From Flavobacteriales bacterium (lineage in GTDB: Bacteria; Bacteroidota; Bacteroidia; Flavobacteriales_C; GCA-002722245), in assembly GCA_002720635.1 (NCBI GenBank), contig PBJD01000026.1:1-47907 (forward strand): 47,907 bases of DNA. Direction: 5' to 3'. The notes under the pieces were generated by a model, which saw only the letters and a program-made list of their open reading frames with translations, had not been told where the DNA came from and searched no databases. Below are positions 18,465 to 28,153 of this stretch, one piece after another (position 1 is the first letter of the stretch; the number at the start of each line of letters is the position of its first letter). A program made the position numbers and the translations under genes.

Positions 18465-19687
18465 ATGAATTTACAGCTAAGAATAGCAATGTCATCAACA
18501 AAAGGCTTATCTTGCTTAAATTTCGTTAAATCATCAATTAAGTACCGATTAAGTTCCTCCATTGAAGTATCCGGACATTTTAGAATAGCTTTTTTTACTT
18601 TTTGAGTTCCGTATTCAATCTGATTGTTGTTTTCAACTTCTACAAGTCCATCTGTGTAGGTCACTAAAGTTGAAGAAGGTAAAACATCTATGATCCCAAT
18701 TTTTGGTGAGGGCAGGTAATCCAACATTCCTAAACCGGGACAACCGTCCTCAAGTTCAATTATTTCAGTCCCGTTTTTTAAAACCGGAGGGTTATGACCA
18801 CAGTTAATATAAGTAAGTTGTCGACTTTCAATATTATAAGTGGCAATAAACATTGTTATGAATTTTTCTCCTTTAGCGCTACTAATTACTTTTTCGTTCA
18901 AATCCTGCACTAGTTCGGGTAAACTCACGGAATGTTTTACCCCTGCCTTTAAATTTGCTTGAAAATTACTCATTAAAATTGCCGCAGAAACGCCTTTTCC
19001 TGAGACATCAGCTATACACATTGCAATCTCGGTTTTATTTACCCATATGACATCATAATAATCACCACCAACCTGCTGATGACTTTTGTAGAAAGCTGAA
19101 ATTTCAAGGTTGTTGTCGTTTGGAAGAGTTGTGGGCAAAAGCATTGTTTGCATTTCACTGGCCAGCTCAAGTTCTTTTTTTATCCTCTCCTGACGAATCG
19201 CTTCTTTTGCAAGGTTTTTGTTTTCAATAGCAACAGCTATAATATTGGTAAAAGTTTGAATGAACGGCAAATGCTTTATTATTGGGCTAATCTGAATTGC
19301 TTCGTTAATTATATCTCCTATGAGCAGGTAAGCTAATGGTTTTGTTTTATGATACACAGGAATCAAAATATCAAACTCCTTAAAAATCCCATCTGTTATG
19401 GAGTTGACTTCTTCTATTTCTTCATATTTCAGAAGATCATCTTCTACATTAATGGAAATTTCTTCAGCTTTTAAACCATAGAAGGTAGCAAGGTTCCATT
19501 CTGATTCGTAGATATAAAGTGCAATTTTTTCAATTTCCAACTCCCTGAGTACATTATTGTATATTTCAAAAAGCTTCTCTTTGGATACATTACTATTAAT
19601 GGCCAGCGTAACTTCAAGTAAAGCGTTTAATTTAAGATCTTTAATCTTAATTTTTTTCTGTGCTCTCGTTAAGGATTTTAAGGCCAT
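18461..19687 (-). CDS. PP2C-family (SpoIIE/RsbU-type) Ser/Thr phosphatase with N-terminal GAF-like region
   Basis: ELASEMQTMLLPTTLP...QVGGDYYDVIWVN...AMCIADVSGKGVSAAILMSNFQA...TYINCGHNPPVL...VTYTDGLVEVEN. Confidence 0.92.
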   Translation of the reverse strand: MALKSLTRAQKKIKIKDLKLNALLEVTLAINSNVSKEKLFEIYNNVLRELEIEKIALYIYESEWNLATFYGLKAEEISINVEDDLLKYEEIEEVNSITDGIFKEFDILIPVYHKTKPLAYLLIGDIINEAIQISPIIKHLPFIQTFTNIIAVAIENKNLAKEAIRQERIKKELELASEMQTMLLPTTLPNDNNLEISAFYKSHQQVGGDYYDVIWVNKTEIAMCIADVSGKGVSAAILMSNFQANLKAGVKHSVSLPELVQDLNEKVISSAKGEKFITMFIATYNIESRQLTYINCGHNPPVLKNGTEIIELEDGCPGLGMLDYLPSPKIGIIDVLPSSTLVTYTDGLVEVENNNQIEYGTQKVKKAILKCPDTSMEELNRYLIDDLTKFKQDKPFVDDIAILSCKFI

Positions 19688-19822
19688 TTTTTTACACTTT
19701 TTTTAAGAATATAGGGATTAATCCACCATTAAAATTCTTTAGGGAGAATGAAATTAAAAAAATTAATTGAATGTGTAAAGACTTAAAATACTGACGGATA
19801 TCTTTTCGAAAGAGGATGAAAA

Positions 19823-20389
19823 TTATCTTTTAACTCTTTCATTATAATCTCCAGTCCGAGTGTCAATTTTAACCCAGTCACCAACATTAATGAATAAAGG
19901 TACTCTTACCTCAGCTCCTGTTTCAATTTTCGCCGGTTTTGTGGCATTCGTAGCTGTATTACCCTTTATTCCGGGTTCTGTATACGTAATTTCAAATTCA
20001 ACATATTGAGGCAGCTCTACACCAAGAATTTCTTCATTTTCAGCATGAACCATAACTTCTACCTGCATTCCATCCTTTAAAAATCGTGGAGCACTAATTA
20101 ATTCTTCAGCAACGGCAGATTGCTCGTAGGTTTCTGAATTCATCAGGTTGTATCCCATGTCATCCTTGTATAAAAATTGATAATCTCTTGTTTCAATTCT
20201 TACTGTTTCAACTTTTATACCGGCTGTAAAGGTATTTGTGATAACTTTTCCATTTTCCAGGTTTCTCAATTTTGTCCTTACAAATGCAGGTCCTTTTCCG
20301 GGTTTTACATGTTGAAATTCAATAATTTTACAAAGTTTATTATTGAAGTTTATACAAAGTCCGTTTCTAAAGTCAGCAGTAGTTGCCAT
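19823..20389 (-). CDS. efp: Elongation factor P
   Basis: IIEFQHVKPGKGPAFVRTKLRNLENGKVITNTF; VPLFINVGDWVKIDTRTGDYNERVKR. Confidence 0.97.
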   Translation of the reverse strand: MATTADFRNGLCINFNNKLCKIIEFQHVKPGKGPAFVRTKLRNLENGKVITNTFTAGIKVETVRIETRDYQFLYKDDMGYNLMNSETYEQSAVAEELISAPRFLKDGMQVEVMVHAENEEILGVELPQYVEFEITYTEPGIKGNTATNATKPAKIETGAEVRVPLFINVGDWVKIDTRTGDYNERVKR

Positions 20390-20403
20390 TCGAATAGTTT
20401 TTT

Positions 20404-21183
20404 TTATTTGAAATATCCTTTCATTATACCTCTCTTGGAATCCTGAATGAAGGAAATGATTTCATCTCTTTCCTTACTTGCTTTCACATCTGCTTCAATA
20501 TAATTTACAGCTTGGGAGTTATTCAATCCTTTTAGATATATGATTCTATATAATTCCTGAATTTCTTGAATTTTTTCGGGAGAGTAGTTTCTTCTTCTAA
20601 GCCCAATGGAATTAACACCAATATACGATATAGGGTCACGTCCTGCTTTTACATAAGGTGGGATGTCTTTATTTACAAGCGCCCCTCCACTTAACATAAC
20701 ATGCTTACCAATGTGACAGAACTGATGTACCAAAGTCCCACCACCCAAAATAGCAAATTCATCAATGTCAACATGACCACCTAAATTGGTGCTGTTTGCC
20801 AGAATTGCATTATCACCAACCGAACAGTCGTGGGCTATGTGAACATATGCCATCAACAGCACATTATCACCAATTTTTGTTTTGTGTCTATCTTCTGTTC
20901 CTCTATTGATGGTAACACACTCCCTGATTGTAACGTTGTCTCCAATAATTGCAAGAGAATCTTCACCATTAAATTTTAAATCCTGAGGGATAGCTCCAAT
21001 TACAGCCCCTGGAAAAACACGGCAGTTTTTCCCAATTCTACTGCCTTCCATGATGGTAACATTTGGCCCAATCCATGTTCCTTCACCAATTTCAACGTTG
21101 TTTTCAATGGTAACAAAAGGTTCTATAACAACATTTTTGGCAATTTTTGCCTGAGGATGTATGTATGCTAAAGGTTGGTGCAT
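20404..21183 (-). CDS. lpxA: UDP-N-acetylglucosamine acyltransferase
   Basis: Left-handed beta-helix hexapeptides; IRECVTINRGTEDRHKTKIGDNVLLMAYVHIAHDC. Confidence 0.97.
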   Translation of the reverse strand: MHQPLAYIHPQAKIAKNVVIEPFVTIENNVEIGEGTWIGPNVTIMEGSRIGKNCRVFPGAVIGAIPQDLKFNGEDSLAIIGDNVTIRECVTINRGTEDRHKTKIGDNVLLMAYVHIAHDCSVGDNAILANSTNLGGHVDIDEFAILGGGTLVHQFCHIGKHVMLSGGALVNKDIPPYVKAGRDPISYIGVNSIGLRRRNYSPEKIQEIQELYRIIYLKGLNNSQAVNYIEADVKASKERDEIISFIQDSKRGIMKGYFK

Positions 21184-21189
21184 TTTATT

Positions 21190-22587
21190 CTACTTTACTT
21201 TTTGAATTTTAGCCATCATTTCTGCTTCGGTTACTAATTCTCCATTTACGTAGGCTTTACCAGCCATGTGAGCAACTCCTCTTCTGTAAGGTGATACATA
21301 GCTGATTTCGAATACAATAGTATCGCCTGGAACAACCATTTTTCTGAACTTAACCTTATCAATTTTCATGAAAAATGTAAGATAATTTTCGGGATCTTCG
21401 TATTGAGATAAAACCAAAACCCCTCCTACCTGAGCCATGGCTTCTACTTGAAGTACTCCCGGAAAAATAGGTTGATCAGGAAAATGTCCTCTGAAGATAT
21501 CTTCATTAACTGTTACATTTTTGACTCCAACTACTTTTTCTGGGCTAAGTTCAATGATTTTATCTACCATTAACATTGGAGGTCGGTGAGGAAGTATTTT
21601 CTTTATTCCTTCTACGTCTAAAACTGTTTTTGAAACGTCATGTTGGCTTTCCATTTCTTTGATGCTTTTTTTAATTAGTTTGGCAAATTCTGTATTTGGG
21701 CCATGCCCGGGTCTCGAAGCTATTATTTTCCCTTTTATTGGACGTCCTACTAAGGTCAGGTCGCCAACAATATCTAATAATTTATGCCTTGCCGCTTCAT
21801 TCGCATGGCGTAATTCAATATTGTTTAAGATTCCTTCTTTATTAACTTCTACCGAAGGTTTTCCAAGAAGTTTAGCAATCTCAATTAGTCTTTCTTTTTC
21901 AATAACTTTGTCAACAACAACAATGGCATTGCTTAAATCACCACCTTTTATCAAGTCATTTTGAGCCAGGAACTCCAGCTCATGAAGAAAACAAAATGTT
22001 CTGGATGATGCTATTTCCTCCTCAAAATCTTCAATTTTATTTAACGTTGCGTATTGTTTTCCAAGAACGGGGGAGTCATAATCAATCATTGAGGTTATGT
22101 TGTAATGATCATCAGGCAGTGCAATTAATTCAATGCCTTTTTCTTCATTTACAAATTTAACTGGCTTTTTTATCTCAAAGTATTTTTTTGGTGCTTCAAG
22201 ATTCTTAATTCCTGCTGACTTTAAAATTTGAATAAAAGGTTTACAACTACCATCCATTATAGGAACTTCCTGAGCATCAATTTTTATTAGACAATTATCG
22301 ATACCTAAACCAGTGAGTGCAGCTAATGCGTGTTCAATAGTAGATACTGATTCTCCATTTTTAGTTAGAGTAGTTCCTCTTTGAACTTCAGTAACTAAAT
22401 CTGCATCAGCTTCAATAATGGGTTGGCTTTCCAGATCGATTCGTTGAAACTTTATCCCATAATTTTCATCCGCAGGGCAAAAGGTTAAATTCACTTGTTG
22501 ACCGGAGTGCAGACCAACATCTCTTAAAGAAACTTCTTTTAAAATTGTTCTTTGTTTATCACCCATAAATCGATTCTCGGGAGACAA
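21190..22587 (-). CDS. lpxC-fabZ: Fused LpxC deacetylase / FabZ dehydratase
   Basis: LpxC: RDVGLHSGQQVNLTFCPA, STIEHALAALTGLGIDN, RHKLLDIVGDLTLVG; FabZ: ILPHRPPMLMVDKI, NEDIFRGHFPDQPIFPGVLQVEAMAQ. Confidence 0.97.
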   Translation of the reverse strand: MSPENRFMGDKQRTILKEVSLRDVGLHSGQQVNLTFCPADENYGIKFQRIDLESQPIIEADADLVTEVQRGTTLTKNGESVSTIEHALAALTGLGIDNCLIKIDAQEVPIMDGSCKPFIQILKSAGIKNLEAPKKYFEIKKPVKFVNEEKGIELIALPDDHYNITSMIDYDSPVLGKQYATLNKIEDFEEEIASSRTFCFLHELEFLAQNDLIKGGDLSNAIVVVDKVIEKERLIEIAKLLGKPSVEVNKEGILNNIELRHANEAARHKLLDIVGDLTLVGRPIKGKIIASRPGHGPNTEFAKLIKKSIKEMESQHDVSKTVLDVEGIKKILPHRPPMLMVDKIIELSPEKVVGVKNVTVNEDIFRGHFPDQPIFPGVLQVEAMAQVGGVLVLSQYEDPENYLTFFMKIDKVKFRKMVVPGDTIVFEISYVSPYRRGVAHMAGKAYVNGELVTEAEMMAKIQKVK

Positions 22588-22598
22588 AAATAGTGCTT

Positions 22599-23639
22599 TT
22601 ATTCTTGATGGGACAATTTAGCGATTTCTTTTTCTAAATTGTTCAGTTTTTCCTGAATATAAGGCAGGTTTCTGAATCCTATCAAGCTTTTTCTATATTC
22701 TTTGACTTCAGATGCTGGTGAACCTTGCCAAATTGAATTTTCCTTTTTGATCGTTTTACTGATTCCGGATTGTGCGGCAATTTTGACTCCATCAGCAATT
22801 GTGATATGGCCAACGATTCCAACCTGACCTCCGATCATACAGTTTCTTCCAATTTTTGTTGATCCGGCAATACCACTTTGAGCTGCAATAACTGTATTAT
22901 TTCCAATTTCCACATTATGTGCGACCTGAATAAAGTTATCCAGTTTTGCACCTTTTTTAATAATTGTTGATCCCATGGTGGCTCTGTCAATAGAGCAGTT
23001 GGCTCCGATTTCAACCCTGTCTTCAATAATTACATTGCCAATTTGTGGGATTTTGTTGTATTCATTTTCTGAATTTGGTGCAAAACCAAAACCATCAGCT
23101 CCAATTACTGAACTACTATGAATGGTTACATGTTTTCCAATTACACATCCATCGTAAATTGTGGTGTTGCCATAAATTAAAGTATTGTCTCCAATTTCAA
23201 TATCGTCGCCAATAACTACATTTGGAGATATACTCACATTTTTTCCGATTTTTGTGTTTTTTCCAATTCTTACAAAGGCTCCAATAAATTCATTTTCACC
23301 GATAGTAGAATTTTCACCAATGAAAACAGGGCTTTCACGACCTGTTTTTCTGGGGTTCATTTCTTGATACTTTTGAAGTAGAGTGGCAAATGCTTCATAA
23401 GCACTTGGTACTCTAATCAAAGTTGGTTTAATTTCGTGTTGTGGTTCAAAATCTTTATTTACAATAACAACTGATGATTTACAAGAGTAAATGTGCTCTT
23501 CATATTTGATATTAGCTAAAAAAGAAAGTGCTCCCGGACATCCTTCTTCAATTTTTGCAAAAGTTGTGATTTCTGCATTAGGGTTTCCTTCAATTTCTCC
23601 TTGCAAAAGAAGTGCTATTTGTTGGGCTGTAAATGTCAT
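22599..23639 (-). CDS. lpxD: UDP-3-O-(3-hydroxyacyl)glucosamine N-acyltransferase
   Basis: Beta-helix repeats; SSVIGADGFGFAPNSENEYNKIPQIGNVIIEDRVEIGANCSIDRATMGSTII; start at MTFTAQQIA (ATGA overlap with upstream gene). Confidence 0.96.
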   Translation of the reverse strand: MTFTAQQIALLLQGEIEGNPNAEITTFAKIEEGCPGALSFLANIKYEEHIYSCKSSVVIVNKDFEPQHEIKPTLIRVPSAYEAFATLLQKYQEMNPRKTGRESPVFIGENSTIGENEFIGAFVRIGKNTKIGKNVSISPNVVIGDDIEIGDNTLIYGNTTIYDGCVIGKHVTIHSSSVIGADGFGFAPNSENEYNKIPQIGNVIIEDRVEIGANCSIDRATMGSTIIKKGAKLDNFIQVAHNVEIGNNTVIAAQSGIAGSTKIGRNCMIGGQVGIVGHITIADGVKIAAQSGISKTIKKENSIWQGSPASEVKEYRKSLIGFRNLPYIQEKLNNLEKEIAKLSHQE

Positions 23640-24850
23640 GTTTGGATTGTTTTTGGATAACAAATGAAGAATTTTTTTACCGGTTTCGATAAACTTGATA
23701 TGTTTAACTGGTCAGATGCTTCGGCAATGTCTTTTGTAGTTTTGTCTTTGTAAAGAATACTAATTCTATCTTCTTTAGGATTGTAGGCGTTATTTTCTAT
23801 TGTTTCACTAAAAACAAAATATTTAGTATCTCTTTCAGGAATATTCAATTCCTTTATTGTTTTTTGTTTGTAATCATCTATTGTTGTTTCAGATACTTTA
23901 TCCGATACAATTTTAATCTTATATAGTTTTCGATTAATCATCCATTTGCAAAGTGTGGATAAGGTTTTATCAGAATGATTGGACCACTGTTTAGCGCAGG
24001 TAAAAACATCGTAGTCATCCAATTCAGAGAATGCTTTTAATAATCCTGTATCTGTTTTAAAATCATTCAACGTGAAGTTCGCTCGTAAAAAAAGTTTAAG
24101 TGCATTTGTACAAAACAGATCTTCACCTGATTGCACCAATTCTTTGGCTTTTCTTAAAATATTGATAATTAAAAACTCTGCTGCAACAACGGTTTTGTGC
24201 AAGTAAACCTGCCAGTACATGATTCGTCGAGCTACAAGAAACTTTTCAATGGAATAAATACCTTTTTCATCCACTACCAGTTCGTTATTATGTACATTAA
24301 GGAGTTTTATAATTCTATCTACTCCTATAATACCTTCATGTACACCGGTATAAAAGCTATCTCTATTTAGATAGTCCAGTCGATCAACATCCAGTTGACT
24401 GCTTACAAGCTGGTGCAGGAATTTTTTAGGATAGGTATTTTTAAATATTTTAATCGTTAAATCCAGTTGACCGTCAAATTCTCTATTCAGTTCTTCCATG
24501 AATAAAATAGAAAGTTCTTCGTGGTTAATACCATTTGTGATGGTGTACTCCAATGCATGAGAAAACGGGCCGTGTCCGATATCATGTAAAAGTACCCCGC
24601 AAATAACTGCTTTACTTTCTTCATCAGTTATTTTATGCCCTTTTGATTTCAAGGTCTCCAGTGCCTGGTTGGCTAAATGCATTGCCCCGATTACATGATG
24701 AAATCTTGTGTGATATGCACCAGGATAGACCATACTTGTCAAACCTAATTGTCTTATTCTTCTTAATCTTTGAAAAAAAGGGTGTTCAATGATATCAAAT
24801 ACAATATCGTAAGCAATATGAACAAACCCATAAATGGGATCGTTTATAAT
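23636..24850 (-). CDS. HD-domain phosphohydrolase; start codon non-canonical or uncertain
   Basis: Conserved INDPIYGFVHIAYDIVFDIIEHPFFQRLRRIRQLGLTSMVYPGAYHTRFHHVIGAMHLA...GVLLHDIGHGPFSHALE. The ORF track starts at 24742 (TTG), truncating conserved sequence; the frame extends upstream with no ATG/GTG/TTG. Confidence 0.88.
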   Translation of the reverse strand: MINDPIYGFVHIAYDIVFDIIEHPFFQRLRRIRQLGLTSMVYPGAYHTRFHHVIGAMHLANQALETLKSKGHKITDEESKAVICGVLLHDIGHGPFSHALEYTITNGINHEELSILFMEELNREFDGQLDLTIKIFKNTYPKKFLHQLVSSQLDVDRLDYLNRDSFYTGVHEGIIGVDRIIKLLNVHNNELVVDEKGIYSIEKFLVARRIMYWQVYLHKTVVAAEFLIINILRKAKELVQSGEDLFCTNALKLFLRANFTLNDFKTDTGLLKAFSELDDYDVFTCAKQWSNHSDKTLSTLCKWMINRKLYKIKIVSDKVSETTIDDYKQKTIKELNIPERDTKYFVFSETIENNAYNPKEDRISILYKDKTTKDIAEASDQLNISSLSKPVKKFFICYPKTIQT

Positions 24851-24962
24851 TTTCTTTTTATTTCTTTTTGTTTCGATTAGTGTTTTTTTTTGAAGCCTTA
24901 AAACGTAACAAGTATTAAATACCTATTTTTAAGGAAGACATCAACAAAACTAAGTTTTTTTA

Positions 24963-26519
24963 ATGGATAAGGTAAAAATATTATGGGCAGATGATGAAAT
25001 TGAGTTGCTAAAACCTCATATTTTGTTTTTAGAAGAAAAAAACTATTCCGTAACTGCAGTAAAAAGTGGCGACGAAGCTATAGAAAAAGTAGAAGAGTTT
25101 CACTTCGATGTGGTTTTTCTGGATGAAAATATGCCAGGTATAACAGGTCTGGATGCTCTTGTTTCAATAAAAAAGCTTAGAAAAAGTCTTCCTGTTGTGA
25201 TGATAACAAAAAGTGAGGAGGAGCATATTATGGAAGAAGCGATAGGTGGAGAAATTTCTGACTATTTGATTAAGCCCGTCAACCCAAATCAGATTTTGTT
25301 ATCGCTCAAGAAAATATTGGATAATTCAAGGCTGATTACCGAAAAATCGACCTCAGAATATCAAAAAGAATTCAGGCAGATAAGCATGCAGATATCCAAT
25401 CGAATTGATGCTCGTGAATGGATTAATATTCAGAAGCAATTGGTGTACTGGGATTTAAAGTTGTCAAATGCGGATGAGTCTGGGATGTCAGATATTTTAA
25501 AGTCTCAAAAACAGGAAGCAAACAATTCTTTTTGTAGGTTTATTGAACAAAATTATCTTGATTGGTTAAATAATTCCGATCGAAATACTCCACTCATGTC
25601 GCATACATTATTGAAAGAGAAGTTAATTCCTGAGTTGAATCAGGAATCCACGTTTTTGATTGTACTGGACTGTTTGAGGTACGATCAATGGCGTGTTTTA
25701 CAACCTGAGTTTTCAAAGCATTTTATAATTGAGGAAGACGATTGTTATTATTCAATTTTACCTACCGCAACTCAGTTTGCCCGCAATTCATTATTTGCCG
25801 GACTATTACCTTCAGAAATTCAAAATCGTTATCCAAATCTTTGGATTGATGAAAATCAGGATGAAAGAAAAAACGAAAATGAATCGGATCTGTTAAAAGA
25901 ATTATTAAAACGATATGGTAAAGCAAATACAAAATTTTCTTTCAATAAGGTTACCAATTTGTACAAAGCAAAAAAAATACTGGATAATTTTCATCAGTTA
26001 AAACAGAATGACTTAAATGTAATTGTATATAATTTTGTTGACACTTTATCTCATGCCCGAACTGATTTTAAAGTAATGAGGGAACTGGCTGAAGATGAGA
26101 AAGGGTATAGGAGTATTACCAAATCATGGTTTGAGAATTCCCCATTGCTTGAAATGTTAAAATTGCTGAGAGGAACCGGATCAAAAGTTATTTTAACTAC
26201 GGATCATGGTTCTGTTTTGGTAGATAATCCTAAAAAAGTGCTTGGAGATAAAGATATTAGTAGTAATCTTCGTTATAAAGCTGGAAGGAATATGCAATAC
26301 AAAGCAAAAGATGTTTTTGAAATTGATCGGCCTGAGAAAGGTTTTTTACCTAAATTGAATATAAGTACTCGATATATTTTTGCGAAGAATAATGATTTTT
26401 TTGCTTACCCGAATAACTATAATCACTATTCAAATCATTATAAAAATACATTACAGCATGGAGGGGTAAGTATGGATGAAATTATTGTGCCTGTTATTAC
26501 AATGAAAACCAGACAATGA
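24963..26519 (+). CDS. porX: PorX-type response regulator (REC + PglZ), regulator of type IX secretion
   Basis: REC: ILWADDEIELLKPHILFLEEKNY...VVFLDENMPGITGLDAL...MITKSEEE; PglZ: TFLIVLDCLRYDQWRVL, LPTATQFARNSLFAGLLPSEI, ILTTDHGSVLVD. Confidence 0.95.
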   Translation: MDKVKILWADDEIELLKPHILFLEEKNYSVTAVKSGDEAIEKVEEFHFDVVFLDENMPGITGLDALVSIKKLRKSLPVVMITKSEEEHIMEEAIGGEISDYLIKPVNPNQILLSLKKILDNSRLITEKSTSEYQKEFRQISMQISNRIDAREWINIQKQLVYWDLKLSNADESGMSDILKSQKQEANNSFCRFIEQNYLDWLNNSDRNTPLMSHTLLKEKLIPELNQESTFLIVLDCLRYDQWRVLQPEFSKHFIIEEDDCYYSILPTATQFARNSLFAGLLPSEIQNRYPNLWIDENQDERKNENESDLLKELLKRYGKANTKFSFNKVTNLYKAKKILDNFHQLKQNDLNVIVYNFVDTLSHARTDFKVMRELAEDEKGYRSITKSWFENSPLLEMLKLLRGTGSKVILTTDHGSVLVDNPKKVLGDKDISSNLRYKAGRNMQYKAKDVFEIDRPEKGFLPKLNISTRYIFAKNNDFFAYPNNYNHYSNHYKNTLQHGGVSMDEIIVPVITMKTRQ

Positions 26520-26929
26520 AGATAAAAACAGAAGATATAAATGAACTTGGAAATGTCGCTTTTCAAATCATTAATAAGGCAGAAAAAAGGAGGATTATTG
26601 TTTTTAATGGCGAAATGGGATCTGGTAAAACTACCCTAATTAAGGAAATTTGTTTAAAATTAGGTGTAAAAGAAAATGTTAGTAGTCCAACTTTTGGAAT
26701 CATTAATGCGTATTCAGGAAGTAAAGAAGAAGTTTTTCATTTTGATGCGTATCGAATTGAGAATGAAAAAGAAGCTTTTGATATTGGCATAGAAGAATAT
26801 TTATACTCAGACCAGTGGTGTCTTATTGAGTGGCCTGATAAAATCGAAGCATTTCTTCCTGATAAAAGAGAAATACTTGAGGTTGATATAAAAGTTGATT
26901 CAAATAGTAGAACATATAAATTTGATTAA
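26516..26929 (+). CDS. tsaE: tRNA threonylcarbamoyladenosine biosynthesis ATPase TsaE
   Basis: FNGEMGSGKTTLIKEICLKLGVKENVSSPTFGIINAY; FDAYRIENEKEAFDIGIEEYL; LIEWPDKIE. Confidence 0.95.
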   Translation: MKIKTEDINELGNVAFQIINKAEKRRIIVFNGEMGSGKTTLIKEICLKLGVKENVSSPTFGIINAYSGSKEEVFHFDAYRIENEKEAFDIGIEEYLYSDQWCLIEWPDKIEAFLPDKREILEVDIKVDSNSRTYKFD

Positions 26930-26932
26930 GAA

Positions 26933-28153
26933 ATGAAATCATCAGATTTAATTAAGCATTTGACAGAGAGTGGTTTAATGCCAAAAGAGGAGATGTTGGA
27001 GATTGCCAAAGGGGAGCAAAGTTTATTTATTGGTATTCCAAAAGAAACAGCTTTGCAGGAAAATAGAGTTGCCTTAGTTCCAGATAGTGTCGGTTTACTT
27101 GTAAATAATGGACACCGTGTAATCATTGAATCAAATTCTGGTGAGGCTGCTAACTTTACAGATAAAGATTATAGTGAAGCAGGCGCAGAAATTGTATATG
27201 AATCGAAAGAAGTATATAAAGCTAATATTATTATTAAAGTTGCCCCACCTACATTAGCGGAGATTCAATTATTAAATGCTAACCAAAAGCAGGTTTTATT
27301 CTCGGCTTTACAAATTTCTTCTCAACCCAAAGACTGCATTAAAGAATTAATGAAGAAGAAAGTTACGGGAATTGCTTATGATTTTATTAAGGATAGGGAG
27401 GGTGTTTACCCGATTGTGAGAAGCATGAGTGAAATAGCAGGAAATACATCTATTTTAATTGCTGCTGAACTTTTAAGTAATGCAAATGGAGGGCATGGTG
27501 TTATGATGGGGGGAATACCTGGAGTTAAACCTACCGAAGTAGTTATTTTAGGATCTGGTGGAGTAGGTGAATTTGCTGCTCGGGCAGCATTGGGATTGGG
27601 CGCCAGTATTAAGTTGTTTGATGATGAATCTCATAAATTAAGAAGAACATTAAATAATTTAGGACAACGCGTTTATACATCCATTATGCAGCCTAAGTTA
27701 TTAAAAAAAGCATTGAAAAATGCAGATGTTGTAATTGGTGCTTTGCGCCCTAAAAATGGAAGAACACCTTGCGTAATTACTGAAGAAATGGTTTCTGAAA
27801 TGAAATATGGTTCTGTAATTATTGATGTTAGTATTGATACTGGAGGATGTTTTGAAACCTCTGAAGTGCGTTCGCATGAAAATCCGGTATATAAAAAGTA
27901 TGGCGTGACACATTATTGTGTTCCAAATATAGCATCAAGAGTCAGCAGGACTGCATCCTATGCATTAAGCAATGTTTTTACGCCATTGCTTTTAGATATG
28001 GGTGAAGGAGGGGGATTGGAAAAAATGATGCATGCTCAGTCAGGTATTAAGAATGGGATATATATGTATAAAGGCATTTTGACCAGTCAGGTTTTGGGTG
28101 AAACTTTTGATTTGCCATACAAAGACATAGATTTATTAATGGCCGCTATTTAA
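26933..28153 (+). CDS. ald: Alanine dehydrogenase family protein
   Basis: GIPKETALQENRVALVPDSVGLLVNNGHRVIIESNSGEAANFTDKDYSEAGAEIV; VVILGSGGVGEFAARAALGLGASIKLFD. Confidence 0.9.
   Translation: MKSSDLIKHLTESGLMPKEEMLEIAKGEQSLFIGIPKETALQENRVALVPDSVGLLVNNGHRVIIESNSGEAANFTDKDYSEAGAEIVYESKEVYKANIIIKVAPPTLAEIQLLNANQKQVLFSALQISSQPKDCIKELMKKKVTGIAYDFIKDREGVYPIVRSMSEIAGNTSILIAAELLSNANGGHGVMMGGIPGVKPTEVVILGSGGVGEFAARAALGLGASIKLFDDESHKLRRTLNNLGQRVYTSIMQPKLLKKALKNADVVIGALRPKNGRTPCVITEEMVSEMKYGSVIIDVSIDTGGCFETSEVRSHENPVYKKYGVTHYCVPNIASRVSRTASYALSNVFTPLLLDMGEGGGLEKMMHAQSGIKNGIYMYKGILTSQVLGETFDLPYKDIDLLMAAI

Noticed and set aside
21190-22587. LpxC-FabZ fusion as a novel gene fusion
   Set aside because: Established, common fusion in Bacteroidota.
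20404-23663. Arrays of repeated short motifs in lpxA/lpxD as DNA repeats
   Set aside because: They are hexapeptide beta-helix codon periodicities, not independent repeats; no CRISPR-like spacing.
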